A stretch of 64,000 nucleotides of DNA from Taibaiella sp041660405 (GTDB taxonomy: Bacteria; Bacteroidota; Bacteroidia; Chitinophagales; Chitinophagaceae). Within the stretch, counting starts at the first letter, position 1; each line of letters begins with the position of its first letter. The stretch spans positions 62,001-126,000 of the forward strand of contig JBAZWL010000003.1 of the NCBI GenBank assembly GCA_041660405.1, read 5' to 3'. The translations under genes and the position numbers were made by a program. A model generated the notes under the pieces. That model was not told the origin of the DNA and searched no databases. It saw only the letters and a list, made by a program, of their open reading frames with translations. Shown one piece after another: positions 49,673 to 58,978 of this stretch.

Positions 49673-51778
49673 ATGTACCAACCTGAAGACGAACAACGCC
49701 TCACACTTTGGGCAAAAGAATTATTACAGCATACAGATAAAGAAGAGCCTGCGGAAATGATTGATCGATTGCGCGCAGTGATCAATTACAACGATTGGAA
49801 ATATTATGTACAAGACAATCCTGTATTGGCTGATGTAGAGTATGATACTTTATTCAAACAACTAAAAGATATTGAAGCTGCTAATCCGGACCTGGTTACA
49901 GATGATTCACCTACGCAACGCATAGCCTTGGGTTTAAGTGAACAGTTTACTTCTGTAGCGCATTTGGTACCCATGTTAAGCCTGGAGAATTCCTATAATG
50001 CAGAAGATCTGCGAGATTGGGATAAGCGTTGCAGGGAAGGTGCAAAAGAAGTGGAGATTGAATATACAGTGGAGCCAAAGTATGATGGGGCGGGCATTTC
50101 GCTGTATTACGAAGATGATAAGCTGATGAGAGGTGCTACCCGTGGCGATGGTATTATGGGTGAAGATATAACGCCGAATATTAAGCAAATCAAATCTATT
50201 CCACTGTCTGTGCCTTTGTCAAAAAAGCATGTACAGTCGCTGGAGATTCGTGGTGAAGTAATTATTCCAAAAGATACTTTCAAAAAATATAATGAACAAC
50301 GTATAGCCGAAGGACTAGCACCTTTGGCCAATCCGCGTAATGCAGCTTCCGGAACATTGCGCATGCTTGATCCACGTGAAGTAGCCAAACGTGGCTTGAG
50401 TGCGATTTTGTATAATGTGAGTTATCATACTACAGAAAACAATGTTCCTGATCCTGATGTAATGAACACACACTATGGAACGTTGGAATGGTTATATAAT
50501 ATTGGCTTTAACTCGCCGGTAAAAAACATGAAGCGTTGCAAAACCATAGATGAGGTAATAGATTATTGCCTCGACTTTGAGCAGCATCGCGATGATCTTC
50601 CTTTTGAAATTGATGGAATGGTTATAAAGGTGAATAGCCTTGATATTCAGGACAGGCTTGGCATGACCACGCACCATCCACGTTGGGCCATTGCTTATAA
50701 ATTCAAAGCCCGGCAAGCTTCCAGCAAATTGTTACGCGTAGAGTTTCAGGTAGGCCGTACGGGAAGTATTACTCCTGTTGCAAAGATTGAGCCGGTACAT
50801 ATTGGCGGTGTAACGGTAAGCAGCATTTCATTATTCAACGAAGAAGTGATCAAAGAAAAAGACCTGAAAATCGGAGATACAGTATTAGTAGAACGTGCCG
50901 GTGATGTAATTCCTTATATTGTCAAATCCAATCCCGATGTGCGTGATGGGAGTGAACAAGAGATCATCTTTCCCAAACATTGCCCTGTATGCGAAGAAGA
51001 ATTGTATAAGCCGGAAGGAGAAGCAGCGTGGCGTTGCATTAATATAAGCTGCCCTGCTCAAGTAGTAGAAAAGATTATTCATTTTGCTTCCAAAGATGCT
51101 ATGGATATACGCAGTTTTGGTGACTCCATCATCAGGCGGTTTTATGAATTAGAAATCGTGAGAGATATAGCGGGTATTTATAAAATGGATTTTGAACGAT
51201 TGAATGGCCTGGAGAAATTTGGAGCAAAATCAATTGAAAACCTGAAAGCTGCTATTGAAAAATCTAAACAACAACCGTTAAGCAGGTTGATCTTTGGCCT
51301 GGGTATACGTTACGTAGGTGAAACCACTGCAAAAACTTTAGCCAAGGCGGTTAATCATCTGAAAGATTTTGAGCATTGGACAGAAGAACAATTATGTACA
51401 TTGGAAGATATAGGACCTAAAGTTGCAGGCTCCGTTCACCAGTTTTTTCAGACCCATGAAAATATTCATTTGCTGGATGAATTGGAAGCTGTAGGGCTTA
51501 CACTTACTAATCAGCATCAAAAGTCTCAAAGTAGTGAAGACGGGGCTTTAAGCGGTAAAACTTTTTTATTTACCGGTACGCTTTCTCATTTTAAACGCAA
51601 TGATGCAGAAGCTATGGTTGAAGAGCGAGGTGGTAAATTATTAAGCGGTGTAAGTAGCAAACTTAACTATCTTGTGGTAGGTACAGATGCAGGATCCAAA
51701 TTGGAAAAAGCAAAAAAGCTGGGTACCGTAAATGTTTTAACGGAGCAGGAGTTTTTGGAATTGGTTAAGGAATCTTAG
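49673..51778 (+). CDS. ligA: NAD-dependent DNA ligase
   Basis: Seals nicks in double-stranded DNA in replication and repair, using NAD. The protein has 701 residues. Domain order is complete: Ia (about 1-80; YYVQDNPVLADVEYDTLF), adenylation with Lys136 in VEPKYDGAGIS, the OB fold (FQVGRTGSITPVAKIEPV), a Cys4 zinc finger starting CPVC at 437-440 and ending ISCPAQ, helix-hairpin-helix repeats (GLGIRYVGETTAKTLA and TLEDIGPKVAGSV), and a C-terminal BRCT domain (about 620-701; GKTFLFTGTLSHFKRNDAE). Everything expected for an essential LigA is intact. Confidence 0.97.
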   Translation: MYQPEDEQRLTLWAKELLQHTDKEEPAEMIDRLRAVINYNDWKYYVQDNPVLADVEYDTLFKQLKDIEAANPDLVTDDSPTQRIALGLSEQFTSVAHLVPMLSLENSYNAEDLRDWDKRCREGAKEVEIEYTVEPKYDGAGISLYYEDDKLMRGATRGDGIMGEDITPNIKQIKSIPLSVPLSKKHVQSLEIRGEVIIPKDTFKKYNEQRIAEGLAPLANPRNAASGTLRMLDPREVAKRGLSAILYNVSYHTTENNVPDPDVMNTHYGTLEWLYNIGFNSPVKNMKRCKTIDEVIDYCLDFEQHRDDLPFEIDGMVIKVNSLDIQDRLGMTTHHPRWAIAYKFKARQASSKLLRVEFQVGRTGSITPVAKIEPVHIGGVTVSSISLFNEEVIKEKDLKIGDTVLVERAGDVIPYIVKSNPDVRDGSEQEIIFPKHCPVCEEELYKPEGEAAWRCINISCPAQVVEKIIHFASKDAMDIRSFGDSIIRRFYELEIVRDIAGIYKMDFERLNGLEKFGAKSIENLKAAIEKSKQQPLSRLIFGLGIRYVGETTAKTLAKAVNHLKDFEHWTEEQLCTLEDIGPKVAGSVHQFFQTHENIHLLDELEAVGLTLTNQHQKSQSSEDGALSGKTFLFTGTLSHFKRNDAEAMVEERGGKLLSGVSSKLNYLVVGTDAGSKLEKAKKLGTVNVLTEQEFLELVKES

Positions 51779-51835
51779 TCGTATTTTATTGAACTCTTTT
51801 GCAAGTATAAAAGGATATTTATTTCCCTTGAAATT

Positions 51836-53014
51836 ATGAATACGGCAACTTTATCTACTCATGACAAGCGCATACATTCCATCGATATCCTGCGAGGTGT
51901 TATTATGGTTATCATGGCGTTGGATCATACCCGTGATTTTTTTTCTTCATTGAGTTATGATCCTTTGGACCTTACTCAAACTACGCCACAGATGTTTCTT
52001 ACCCGCTGGATCACGCATTTTTGCGCGCCTATATTTGTTTTTCTGGCGGGGACAAGCGCTTTTCTTTCTTTGAATAAACATGGGTCGAAAAAGACCGCTT
52101 CCCTCTTTTTACTGAAGCGAGGGTTATGGATAATCTTCCTTGAGCTGGTTGTTATCAACCTATCCTGGACGTTCGATATTCATTACATGCATTTGGTCGC
52201 TCAAGTGTTTTGGACTATCGGATGGAGCATGATTTTCCTTGCCGCTTTGATATGGCTGCCGATAAGGTGGATTGCAGCAATTGGTTTATCCATGATTTTG
52301 TTTCATAATGCTTTTGATGGCGTAGCACCCGAAAATTTCGGATCTGCAGGTTGGCTATGGAGCATGTTTCACGAAGGAGGTTTTGTAGCTTTTGGAAAAA
52401 CATCTGGATTATTTTTTGCTTATCCGCTTATACCCTGGATTGGTGTAATGGCTGTGGGATATGCATTTGGTACCATTTATAAAAAGGAGGCTGCTTCGAG
52501 AAAAAAGATATTACTTCAAATAGGTTTAGCTTGCATTGTATTATTTATAGTCTTGCGGTGGAGTAATGTATATGGCAACGAGGGAGACTGGGTTACTTAT
52601 GAGGTATGGTGGAAAACGGTTTTGTCTTTTATAAATTGCACTAAATATCCACCTTCTTTTTTATACCTGTTAATGACTTTAGGGCCGGGAATAATCGCAC
52701 TCGCTTTTTTAGAAAAAACTAATAATAAACTGTCCCGTTTTTTTACGGTTTACGGCAAAGTACCTATGTTCTATTATATATTACATGTGCCTATCATTCA
52801 TGGTCTGGCCATGATTGTAGCTGTCTTTAATGGAAGTAATGTGTCAAGATTTACCCAAAGCCTTTTCTTTGCTGCGCCTGATCCTACATGGGGTTTTAGC
52901 CTGCCAGTAATATATATGGTCTGGATATTTGTGGTATTGCTTTTGTATGGCCCATGCCTTTGGTTTATGAAAGTAAAGGCGAGGAGAAAAGATTGGTGGT
53001 TGAGTTATTTGTAG
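51836..53014 (+). CDS. DUF1624 / heparan-alpha-glucosaminide N-acetyltransferase-like membrane protein
   Basis: Integral membrane protein of 392 residues with about ten hydrophobic segments. The start RIHSIDILRGVIMVIMALDH is the signature of the DUF1624/HGSNAT catalytic family, where a conserved His (here in ALDHTRD) takes part in acetyl transfer across the membrane. Further family patterns are FCAPIFVFLAGTSAF and YPLIPWIGVMAVGYAFG. The substrate in bacteria is unknown; acylation of a cell-surface glycan is the usual suggestion. It lies between ligA and the yhcG-type gene, with no operon partner. Confidence 0.85.
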   Translation: MNTATLSTHDKRIHSIDILRGVIMVIMALDHTRDFFSSLSYDPLDLTQTTPQMFLTRWITHFCAPIFVFLAGTSAFLSLNKHGSKKTASLFLLKRGLWIIFLELVVINLSWTFDIHYMHLVAQVFWTIGWSMIFLAALIWLPIRWIAAIGLSMILFHNAFDGVAPENFGSAGWLWSMFHEGGFVAFGKTSGLFFAYPLIPWIGVMAVGYAFGTIYKKEAASRKKILLQIGLACIVLFIVLRWSNVYGNEGDWVTYEVWWKTVLSFINCTKYPPSFLYLLMTLGPGIIALAFLEKTNNKLSRFFTVYGKVPMFYYILHVPIIHGLAMIVAVFNGSNVSRFTQSLFFAAPDPTWGFSLPVIYMVWIFVVLLLYGPCLWFMKVKARRKDWWLSYL

Positions 53015-53095
53015 CATTGAATATTGCCATCTCCATTTTTCAAATCGTGTAACTTTACAACATTGAGATTTTTATTCCTTTCAAGAAACAAGTAA

Positions 53096-54181
53096 ATGCA
53101 ATCCATATCTCCTGAATATAAAATCTGGCTTGGCGAATTAAAACTGAAAATACGGTCGGTGCAGTTAAAAGCTGCGGTTGCTGTTAATTCGGCGTTGATT
53201 GGTTTTTATTGGGAATTGGGGAAAATGATAAGTGAGAAAGACAGGGTATGGGGCTCCCGTTTTCTGGAGCAAGTATCCCAAGATTTAAAAACAGAATTTC
53301 CCGAAATGCAAGGCTTTTCTGTTACTAATTTAAAATATTGCAAGTTGTTTTATAATTACTTTTCAATTCGTCCCCAGGTTGGGGACGAATTGAAAAGTAT
53401 GAAAAGTCCCCAGCTTGGGGACGAATCAGGCAGAGAAAAAGTGACGGATATACCTCCGTTAGATTTGGTGACGAAAATACCCTGGGGACACATTAAGGAA
53501 TTGATATCAAAAGTAAAAGACATTAAGGAAGCACAGTTCTATATAGAACAAACAATCGCCGGCCACTGGAGCAGGGACGTATTGGCTTTGCAAATTAAGT
53601 CTGGCCTATACCAGCGTCAAGGAAAAGCCATCAATAATTTCAAGGAAACACTGCCAGATCCTATGTCTGATCTGGCACAACAGACGCTGAAAGATCCCTA
53701 TGTATTTGATTTTATGACTATGTCCGCTCCTTTTAAAGAAAAGGATATTGAAGATCAATTGATAGAGCACATCACTAAATTTCTGTTAGAGCTTGGTAAA
53801 GGTTTTGCTTTTATCGGAAGGCAGTATCATTTGGAAATTGCAGATAATGATTATTATCTCGATCTACTTTTCTATCATACCCGATTGAAATGTTATGTGG
53901 TAATAGAACTGAAAAACACAAAATTCATACCGGAATACGCAGGTAAACTGAACTTCTACCTTTCAGCAGTGGATAGTATGGTAAAGCAGGGAGATGATAA
54001 CCCGACTATTGGCATATTGCTGTGCCGCGATAAAAATAACATAGAAGCCGAATTTGCCTTGAGGGACATTAATAAGCCTATGGGTGTTAGCGAATTTGAA
54101 ATTACAGAACACCTTCCTGAAAATTTAAAGAACAGCTTGCCCACAATAGAGGAATTAGAAAATGAGTTGAAAGTAGATTAA
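53096..54181 (+). CDS. PDDEXK nuclease-domain protein, YhcG/DUF1016 type
   Basis: Protein of 361 residues with the DUF1016 layout: an N-terminal helical domain (about 1-90; LKAAVAVNSALIGFYWELGKMI and WGSRFLEQVSQDLK), a variable linker (about 88-120) and a C-terminal PD-(D/E)XK nuclease domain, with Asp in NDYYLDLLFYH and the ExK in VVIELKNTKF. YhcG-like proteins are nuclease-related and often occur on mobile or accessory DNA. The linker is encoded by two in-frame palindromes (53358-53398 and 53406-53422), which produce the repeated PQVGDE and PQLGDE peptides. No restriction genes are near. An imperfect -7 box TAACTTTA lies at 53050-53057. Confidence 0.88.
   Translation: MQSISPEYKIWLGELKLKIRSVQLKAAVAVNSALIGFYWELGKMISEKDRVWGSRFLEQVSQDLKTEFPEMQGFSVTNLKYCKLFYNYFSIRPQVGDELKSMKSPQLGDESGREKVTDIPPLDLVTKIPWGHIKELISKVKDIKEAQFYIEQTIAGHWSRDVLALQIKSGLYQRQGKAINNFKETLPDPMSDLAQQTLKDPYVFDFMTMSAPFKEKDIEDQLIEHITKFLLELGKGFAFIGRQYHLEIADNDYYLDLLFYHTRLKCYVVIELKNTKFIPEYAGKLNFYLSAVDSMVKQGDDNPTIGILLCRDKNNIEAEFALRDINKPMGVSEFEITEHLPENLKNSLPTIEELENELKVD
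53358..53422. repeat. Two in-frame palindromes inside the yhcG-type gene
   Basis: First: 19-bp perfect arms (53358-53376 and 53380-53398) around GGT. Second: GTCCCCA-GCT-TGGGGAC (53406-53422). Both carry the word GTCCCCAGSTTGGGGAC and both are in frame, coding for PQVGDE and PQLGDE in the linker before the nuclease domain. Confidence 0.9.
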
Positions 54182-54230
54182 CCGTAAAAAGACGAATAAC
54201 CCGGAATTAACCAGTAAAACTATAGCCGCA

Positions 54231-54238
54231 TAATTTTG
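54231..54238 (+). promoter_or_regulatory. Predicted -7 box of uvrA
   Basis: TAATTTTG, exact consensus, 93 nt before the uvrA ATG. No LexA-type site was recognised. Confidence 0.4.
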
Positions 54239-54331
54239 TTGGACAGGCAAGAAATTAAGAATGAACATGACTGAAGGAGCAAGATTACAATATTTTTAAA
54301 CCTTCCGTTTTTCGAAAATATTATACAATAA

Positions 54332-57160
54332 ATGTCAACGATAAAGACACCTCCAAAGAAGAAAGCTAAAAATACAGCAGCAGCGCCAGAGCAGGATGCC
54401 ATTGTGATACAGGGCGCGCGCATGCATAATCTTAAAAATATTACCGTTTCCATTCCACGTAATAAACTGGTAGTGGTAACTGGTGTGTCCGGTTCGGGTA
54501 AATCATCGCTTACCATGGATACGCTTTTTGCAGAAGGTCAGCGCCGATATGCAGAAAGCCTTAGTTCGTATGCCCGCCAATTCCTGATGCGGATGGATAA
54601 GCCTGATGTAGATTTCATAAAAGGAATTTGCCCGGCTATCGCTATTGAGCAAAAAGTTACCACTCGTACACCTCGCTCTACCGTTGGATCAATGACGGAG
54701 TTGCAGGACTATTTACGTCTTTTATATGCCCGTGTCGGAAAAACATATTCCCCCGTTTCGGGCAAAGAAGTAAAGAAGGATGATGTGACAGATGTAGTTG
54801 ATTTCATACAGCAATTGCCTGAAGGAAATAAAGTACAGATCATGGTTCCGTTCCGTACTTTAAGTGGCAGAAGTGTGGCGGAAGAGTTGAATGTCCTGTT
54901 ACAAAAAGGATTTTCCAGAATATATGTAGTAGCCAAAAAGAATACACCCGGGCAAGTATTACGTATTGAAGAGGTGATGGAAGATGCAACGCAAGTTCCT
55001 GATGCAAAGGCAAAAATATTCCTGCTTATTGATCGTATTGTAGCTAAAGCATCTTTTGATGAAGACGATATTCATCGTATTGCAGACAGTGTTCAGACTG
55101 CCTTTTACGAAAGTGATGGTGACTGTCTTTTAGAAGTTGAAGGTGCAAAGATTCATACCTTCAATAATCGTTTCGAGGCCGATGATATGGTCTTTGAAGA
55201 GCCTACCCCTAATTTCTTTTCCTTCAATAATCCTTATGGTGCGTGCCCCGTTTGCGAAGGCTTTGGGCAAATACTTGGCATTGATGAAGACCTGGTCATT
55301 CCTGATAAAAGATTAAGCGTGTATGAAGATGCTGTTGTGTGCTGGAAAGGGGAGAAGATGTCGGAATGGAAAGACGCTTTTATTCGTACAGAAGGCAAAA
55401 AAGGTTTCCCGATACATAAAGCGGTTCAGGAACTTACCAAAGAACAGGAAGCCATCCTGCAAAAATGGATTGGCGATTTCTTCAAAATGGTAGAAGAAAA
55501 CCTGTATAAAATTCAATACCGGGTAATGCAGGCCCGCTATCGTGGTCGTACCAAATGTCCTACCTGTCGCAGTACGCGTCTTCGTCCTGATGCATTGTAT
55601 GTTAAAATAAATGGTGCGGACATTGCAGAACTTAGTGATCTTCCTATTGATAAACTGAATGAGTGGTTTAATAAAATCAAGCTGGATAAAACAGAGCAAA
55701 CTATTGCCAAAAGAATATTAACAGAAATAGAACAACGCTTAAAAACATTGCTTGACGTAGGTTTGAGCTACCTCACACTTAACCGTTTGGCCAACTCATT
55801 ATCCGGAGGAGAAAGTCAACGTATACAGCTGACCAAGTTTTTAGGAAGCAACCTTACCGATTCACTTTATATATTGGATGAGCCTAGCATAGGATTACAT
55901 CCGCGCGATACTGCCCGACTAATTAAGGTATTGAAGAATCTTCGCGACCTGAATAACACCGTTGTAGTAGTGGAGCATGATGAGATGATGATGGAAGAAG
56001 CCGATTACATTATAGATATGGGCCCACTGGCTTCACATCTGGGTGGAGAAGTAATTGCAGCAGGTAATTATGAGCAGATATTGAAAGCGCCTGAAAGTCT
56101 TACCGGCAAATATCTTTCCGGAGCGATGACCGTTATTTCCAGGAAGAATGAAAATATTAAACTTCGTAAAGCCATTAATTTTATAAACCTTGAAGGCTGC
56201 CGCCAGCATAATCTAAAAGATATTGATGTAGCCTTTCCGTTGAATATGCTTTGTGTAGTAACTGGTGTGAGCGGCTCAGGTAAAACAACTTTGGTAAAGC
56301 AAACTTTGTATCCTGCCTTAATGAAACATTTAGGCGAAGGCACAGAACGGCCGGGACTTCACAAGGCTTTAAGCGGAGATATCAAAAGTATTGCCCAGGT
56401 AGAAATGGTGGATCAAAATCCTATCGGTAAATCCTCACGAAGCAACCCGGTTACTTATATTAAAGCTTATGATGAGATCCGTAACTTATATGCCAAACAA
56501 CAAATAGCAAAGATGCGCGGATTTCAACCCAAACATTTTTCATTCAATGTAGATGGTGGCCGTTGTGATACTTGCAAGGGTGAAGGCGAGGTAATTGTAG
56601 AAATGCAATTTCTTGCTGATGTACATTTATTGTGTGAAAGCTGCAAGGGCAAACGGTTTAAAGATGAAGTACTCGAAGTAACGTATAGAGAAAAGAACAT
56701 TCACGATATATTGGAAATGAGTGTGGATGAGTCCATCGAATTTTTTAAAGATGAAAAAATACTGGCCCAAAGACTGCAGCCTTTGAGCGATGTAGGTTTG
56801 GGTTATGTGAAATTGGGGCAATCCAGTAACACATTGAGTGGTGGTGAAGCGCAAAGGGTAAAGCTGGCTTCATTCTTAGGTAGAGGTACGACTAAAGAAA
56901 AGATCTTATTTATTTTTGATGAACCGACCACAGGCCTCCATTTTCATGACATCAATAAATTGCTACGTTCTTTTAACGAATTGATAGAACATGGTCATTC
57001 TATCATTGTAATTGAACACAATACAGATGTGATCAAAAATGCAGACTGGATCATTGATATAGGCCCTGAAGGCGGTGCAGGTGGCGGCCGTTTATTGTAT
57101 AGCGGTGAGCCGGAAGGATTAAAAAAAGTTAAAGAAAGCTATACGGGGCAATATCTGTAA
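54332..57160 (+). CDS. uvrA: Excinuclease ABC subunit UvrA
   Basis: Damage-recognition ATPase of nucleotide excision repair, 942 residues. Two ABC modules are seen: Walker A GVSGSGKSS at 51-59 and GVSGSGKTT at 645-653; signatures LSGGESQRI (about 490) and LSGGEAQRV (about 835); Walker B in YILDEPSIGLHPRD and FIFDEPTTGLHFHD. Zinc-binding cysteines are visible as CPVCEGFGQ with CPTCRSTR, and CDTCKGEGEV with CESCKGKR. The N-terminal start MSTIKTPPKKKAKNTAA is a basic extension. Nothing is missing. uvrB and uvrC are not in the window. A terminator-like hairpin at 57215 follows. Confidence 0.97.
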   Translation: MSTIKTPPKKKAKNTAAAPEQDAIVIQGARMHNLKNITVSIPRNKLVVVTGVSGSGKSSLTMDTLFAEGQRRYAESLSSYARQFLMRMDKPDVDFIKGICPAIAIEQKVTTRTPRSTVGSMTELQDYLRLLYARVGKTYSPVSGKEVKKDDVTDVVDFIQQLPEGNKVQIMVPFRTLSGRSVAEELNVLLQKGFSRIYVVAKKNTPGQVLRIEEVMEDATQVPDAKAKIFLLIDRIVAKASFDEDDIHRIADSVQTAFYESDGDCLLEVEGAKIHTFNNRFEADDMVFEEPTPNFFSFNNPYGACPVCEGFGQILGIDEDLVIPDKRLSVYEDAVVCWKGEKMSEWKDAFIRTEGKKGFPIHKAVQELTKEQEAILQKWIGDFFKMVEENLYKIQYRVMQARYRGRTKCPTCRSTRLRPDALYVKINGADIAELSDLPIDKLNEWFNKIKLDKTEQTIAKRILTEIEQRLKTLLDVGLSYLTLNRLANSLSGGESQRIQLTKFLGSNLTDSLYILDEPSIGLHPRDTARLIKVLKNLRDLNNTVVVVEHDEMMMEEADYIIDMGPLASHLGGEVIAAGNYEQILKAPESLTGKYLSGAMTVISRKNENIKLRKAINFINLEGCRQHNLKDIDVAFPLNMLCVVTGVSGSGKTTLVKQTLYPALMKHLGEGTERPGLHKALSGDIKSIAQVEMVDQNPIGKSSRSNPVTYIKAYDEIRNLYAKQQIAKMRGFQPKHFSFNVDGGRCDTCKGEGEVIVEMQFLADVHLLCESCKGKRFKDEVLEVTYREKNIHDILEMSVDESIEFFKDEKILAQRLQPLSDVGLGYVKLGQSSNTLSGGEAQRVKLASFLGRGTTKEKILFIFDEPTTGLHFHDINKLLRSFNELIEHGHSIIVIEHNTDVIKNADWIIDIGPEGGAGGGRLLYSGEPEGLKKVKESYTGQYL

Positions 57161-57197
57161 ACGTAATTTATATGGCAGAATAGAGACTAAAATCTAC

Positions 57198-57205
57198 TAC
57201 CTTTG
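57198..57205 (+). promoter_or_regulatory. Predicted -7 box before the desaturase gene
   Basis: TACCTTTG, exact consensus. It precedes the hairpin at 57215, so a transcript started here would meet the hairpin at once. Confidence 0.4.
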
Positions 57206-57214
57206 CCTTTTCAT

Positions 57215-57249
57215 AACAGCCATGAAGAAATTCGGGGCTGTTATTTTTT
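57215..57249 (+). terminator. Terminator or attenuator hairpin between uvrA and the desaturase gene
   Basis: AACAGCC / GGCTGTT (57215-57221 and 57236-57242), 7-bp stem with a 14-nt loop, then ATTTTTTAT. It can end uvrA transcription; since a -7 box lies upstream at 57198, it could also act as an attenuator. A 15-codon open frame (MKKFGAVIFYHKVRT) begins in its loop at 57222. Confidence 0.6.
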
Positions 57250-57271
57250 ATCATAAAGTTCGCACATAGTA

Positions 57272-58000
57272 ATGCCCATTTTAATTTTTTTTCTTGCTCA
57301 TTGGTTTCTTTCACTTTTCAGTCAGACCTTCTTTCATCATCGTTACGCCTCACATAAGATGTTTACCATGAATAAATTCTGGGAACGTTTTTTCTATATG
57401 TTTGCTTTCATTGCCCAAGGTTCATCTTTCCTTAATCCAAGGGCCTATGCCATTATGCACAGAATGCATCATGCTTATAGTGATACAGAGCAGGATCCAC
57501 ACTCACCGCATTTCTTCAAGGATGTGTGGCATATGATGATGCACACCAAAGATATTTATCTAAATTATGCCAAATTTGGAATTGAACCAGATAAAGCTTT
57601 TCAGGGCAATTATCCTGTCTGGCCAGTAATGGATAAGATAAGTGATGCCTGGATCACCCGTATTTTATTTGTCTTAGGATATACTGCATTCTATATTGTG
57701 TTTGCTTCGCACTGGTGGATGTTTCTGCTGTTGCCCATTCATTTTTTCATGAGTCCTGTGCATGGTGCTATAGTAAACTGGTGCGGACACAAATATGGCT
57801 ATGCCAGTTATGATAATAATGATCATAGTAAAAACAGCCTTCCTATAGATCTGTTGTTGATGGGAGAATTGATGCAGAACAATCATCACAAAAGCCCCAA
57901 TAGCGTGAACTTTGCTAAAAAATGGTATGAGTTCGATCCCTCTTATTCACTCATTCTTTTACTGCACCATGTGAGAGTGATCAGGTTGCGTAAATTTTAG
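57272..58000 (+). CDS. Membrane fatty acid desaturase
   Basis: Di-iron desaturase-like membrane protein of 242 residues. Three histidine motifs are present: HHRYASH (HxxxxH type, about 22-28), HRMHHAYSD (HxxHH, about 63-71) and QNNHHKSP near residue 207. A hydrophobic pair of helices sits between the second and third boxes (ILFVLGYTAFYIVFASHWWMFLL split around the membrane turn). The protein is shorter than the usual 300-residue acyl-CoA desaturases and lacks part of the N-terminal region. It likely adds a double bond to membrane acyl chains; acyl-CoA, acyl-ACP or lipid substrate cannot be told. Confidence 0.85.
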   Translation: MPILIFFLAHWFLSLFSQTFFHHRYASHKMFTMNKFWERFFYMFAFIAQGSSFLNPRAYAIMHRMHHAYSDTEQDPHSPHFFKDVWHMMMHTKDIYLNYAKFGIEPDKAFQGNYPVWPVMDKISDAWITRILFVLGYTAFYIVFASHWWMFLLLPIHFFMSPVHGAIVNWCGHKYGYASYDNNDHSKNSLPIDLLLMGELMQNNHHKSPNSVNFAKKWYEFDPSYSLILLLHHVRVIRLRKF

Positions 58001-58027
58001 ATAATAATACTCAAAGCTATATTTTGA

Positions 58028-58071
58028 TAAAAAAAGGCAGCAACTTAAAAAGATTGCTGCCTTCATTTTTT
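58028..58071. terminator. Bidirectional terminator between desaturase and barrel genes
   Basis: AAGGCAGCAA / TTGCTGCCTT, perfect 10-bp stem with a 10-nt loop (58034-58063). An A run precedes it and CATTTTTTT follows, so it can stop transcription from both convergent genes. Confidence 0.88.
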
Positions 58072-58082
58072 TGACGCATTTA

Positions 58083-58892
58083 TTAATAAGTATTCCACCA
58101 GCCACGTTCCTGCCAGGCCCATGAGAAAGGCATCAGGATTAAAGAGAAGTTGATTTGTTGTTTGCCAATCAAAGAGCTTTTGACATCATACCCCGTCCAG
58201 CCACTTAGACTGTTTTTGTTGTCGTAAAAAGGAATATAACCTATGGCATATTGTGCCCTTAATTTAAAACAGATGCCTGCAAAAAAACTTACTTCGGCTT
58301 TAACGAAGGGAGCTGCTCCGAATCCGAAACCGGCATTGTCAAAATCTGCAGTAAGTGCTGCCGTAGGATAAACACCGGCACCAAAAGTCGTTCCCCATCT
58401 TACGTTTTTATTTAAAAAAGCATCATTGCCAAACTTGAAATCTGCGCTCAAAGGAAGGCTCATTTGAAGGGAAACACCAGATAATGGCAGTTGATTAAAG
58501 TCGTATACAACATTACCCTGTCCATCGGTATAGGTACCGCTAAAAGATGGTGTTTTATAATCCCAGGTATACATATTGTAACCATAACCTATGCCAAGTG
58601 CAAGCATACATTTACCCCCAAGGCGTTTAAGCGGTACAGCGGTACCAATTACTGCGCCGAAGCCGGCTTTAGAAGTGACGTTTTCAGAGAAAGATGTATC
58701 CAGTTTTCCCGAGCCAGTGTTCCAGTTGTCTGTTTTTTTATAGGTAGCATTTGCTATAGAGTAGGAATAGCCAATTTCATATCGTTGCAGTACGCCTGGT
58801 AATCGAAACCATTGAGCATGAGTAGTTTCAGTGGAGAAAGCAGCAAATAGCATAGCCATAATGGCTATATGCCAAGAGCAATTTTTTTTCAT
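58083..58892 (-). CDS. Exported protein, probable outer-membrane barrel
   Basis: Exported protein of 269 residues with a signal peptide (MKKNCSWHIAIMAMLFAAFS, cleavage near THAQW at about 27). The mature part alternates polar and aromatic residues in barrel-like strands: QRYEIGYSYSIANATYKK, FGAVIGTAVPL, LALGIGYGYNMYTWDY and INFSLILMPFSWAW. I recognise no named family. It stands alone between a bidirectional terminator and the haemoglobin gene. A TTATTTTGCC stretch about 25 nt before the ATG is a weak -7 candidate. Confidence 0.65.
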   Translation of the reverse strand: MKKNCSWHIAIMAMLFAAFSTETTHAQWFRLPGVLQRYEIGYSYSIANATYKKTDNWNTGSGKLDTSFSENVTSKAGFGAVIGTAVPLKRLGGKCMLALGIGYGYNMYTWDYKTPSFSGTYTDGQGNVVYDFNQLPLSGVSLQMSLPLSADFKFGNDAFLNKNVRWGTTFGAGVYPTAALTADFDNAGFGFGAAPFVKAEVSFFAGICFKLRAQYAIGYIPFYDNKNSLSGWTGYDVKSSLIGKQQINFSLILMPFSWAWQERGWWNTY

Positions 58893-58978
58893 GGTAACTT
58901 ATTTAGGATTTTTAAAAAGGCAAAATAACCAAATAAGTTAAAGTAAAACAAATGAAATAAATGTAAATTTATTTCTAT

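Noticed and set aside
53096..54181. Restriction-modification or mobile island around the yhcG-type gene
   Set aside because: Neighbours are ligA, a DUF1624 gene and uvrA with similar composition; no integrase, repeats or modification genes were seen.
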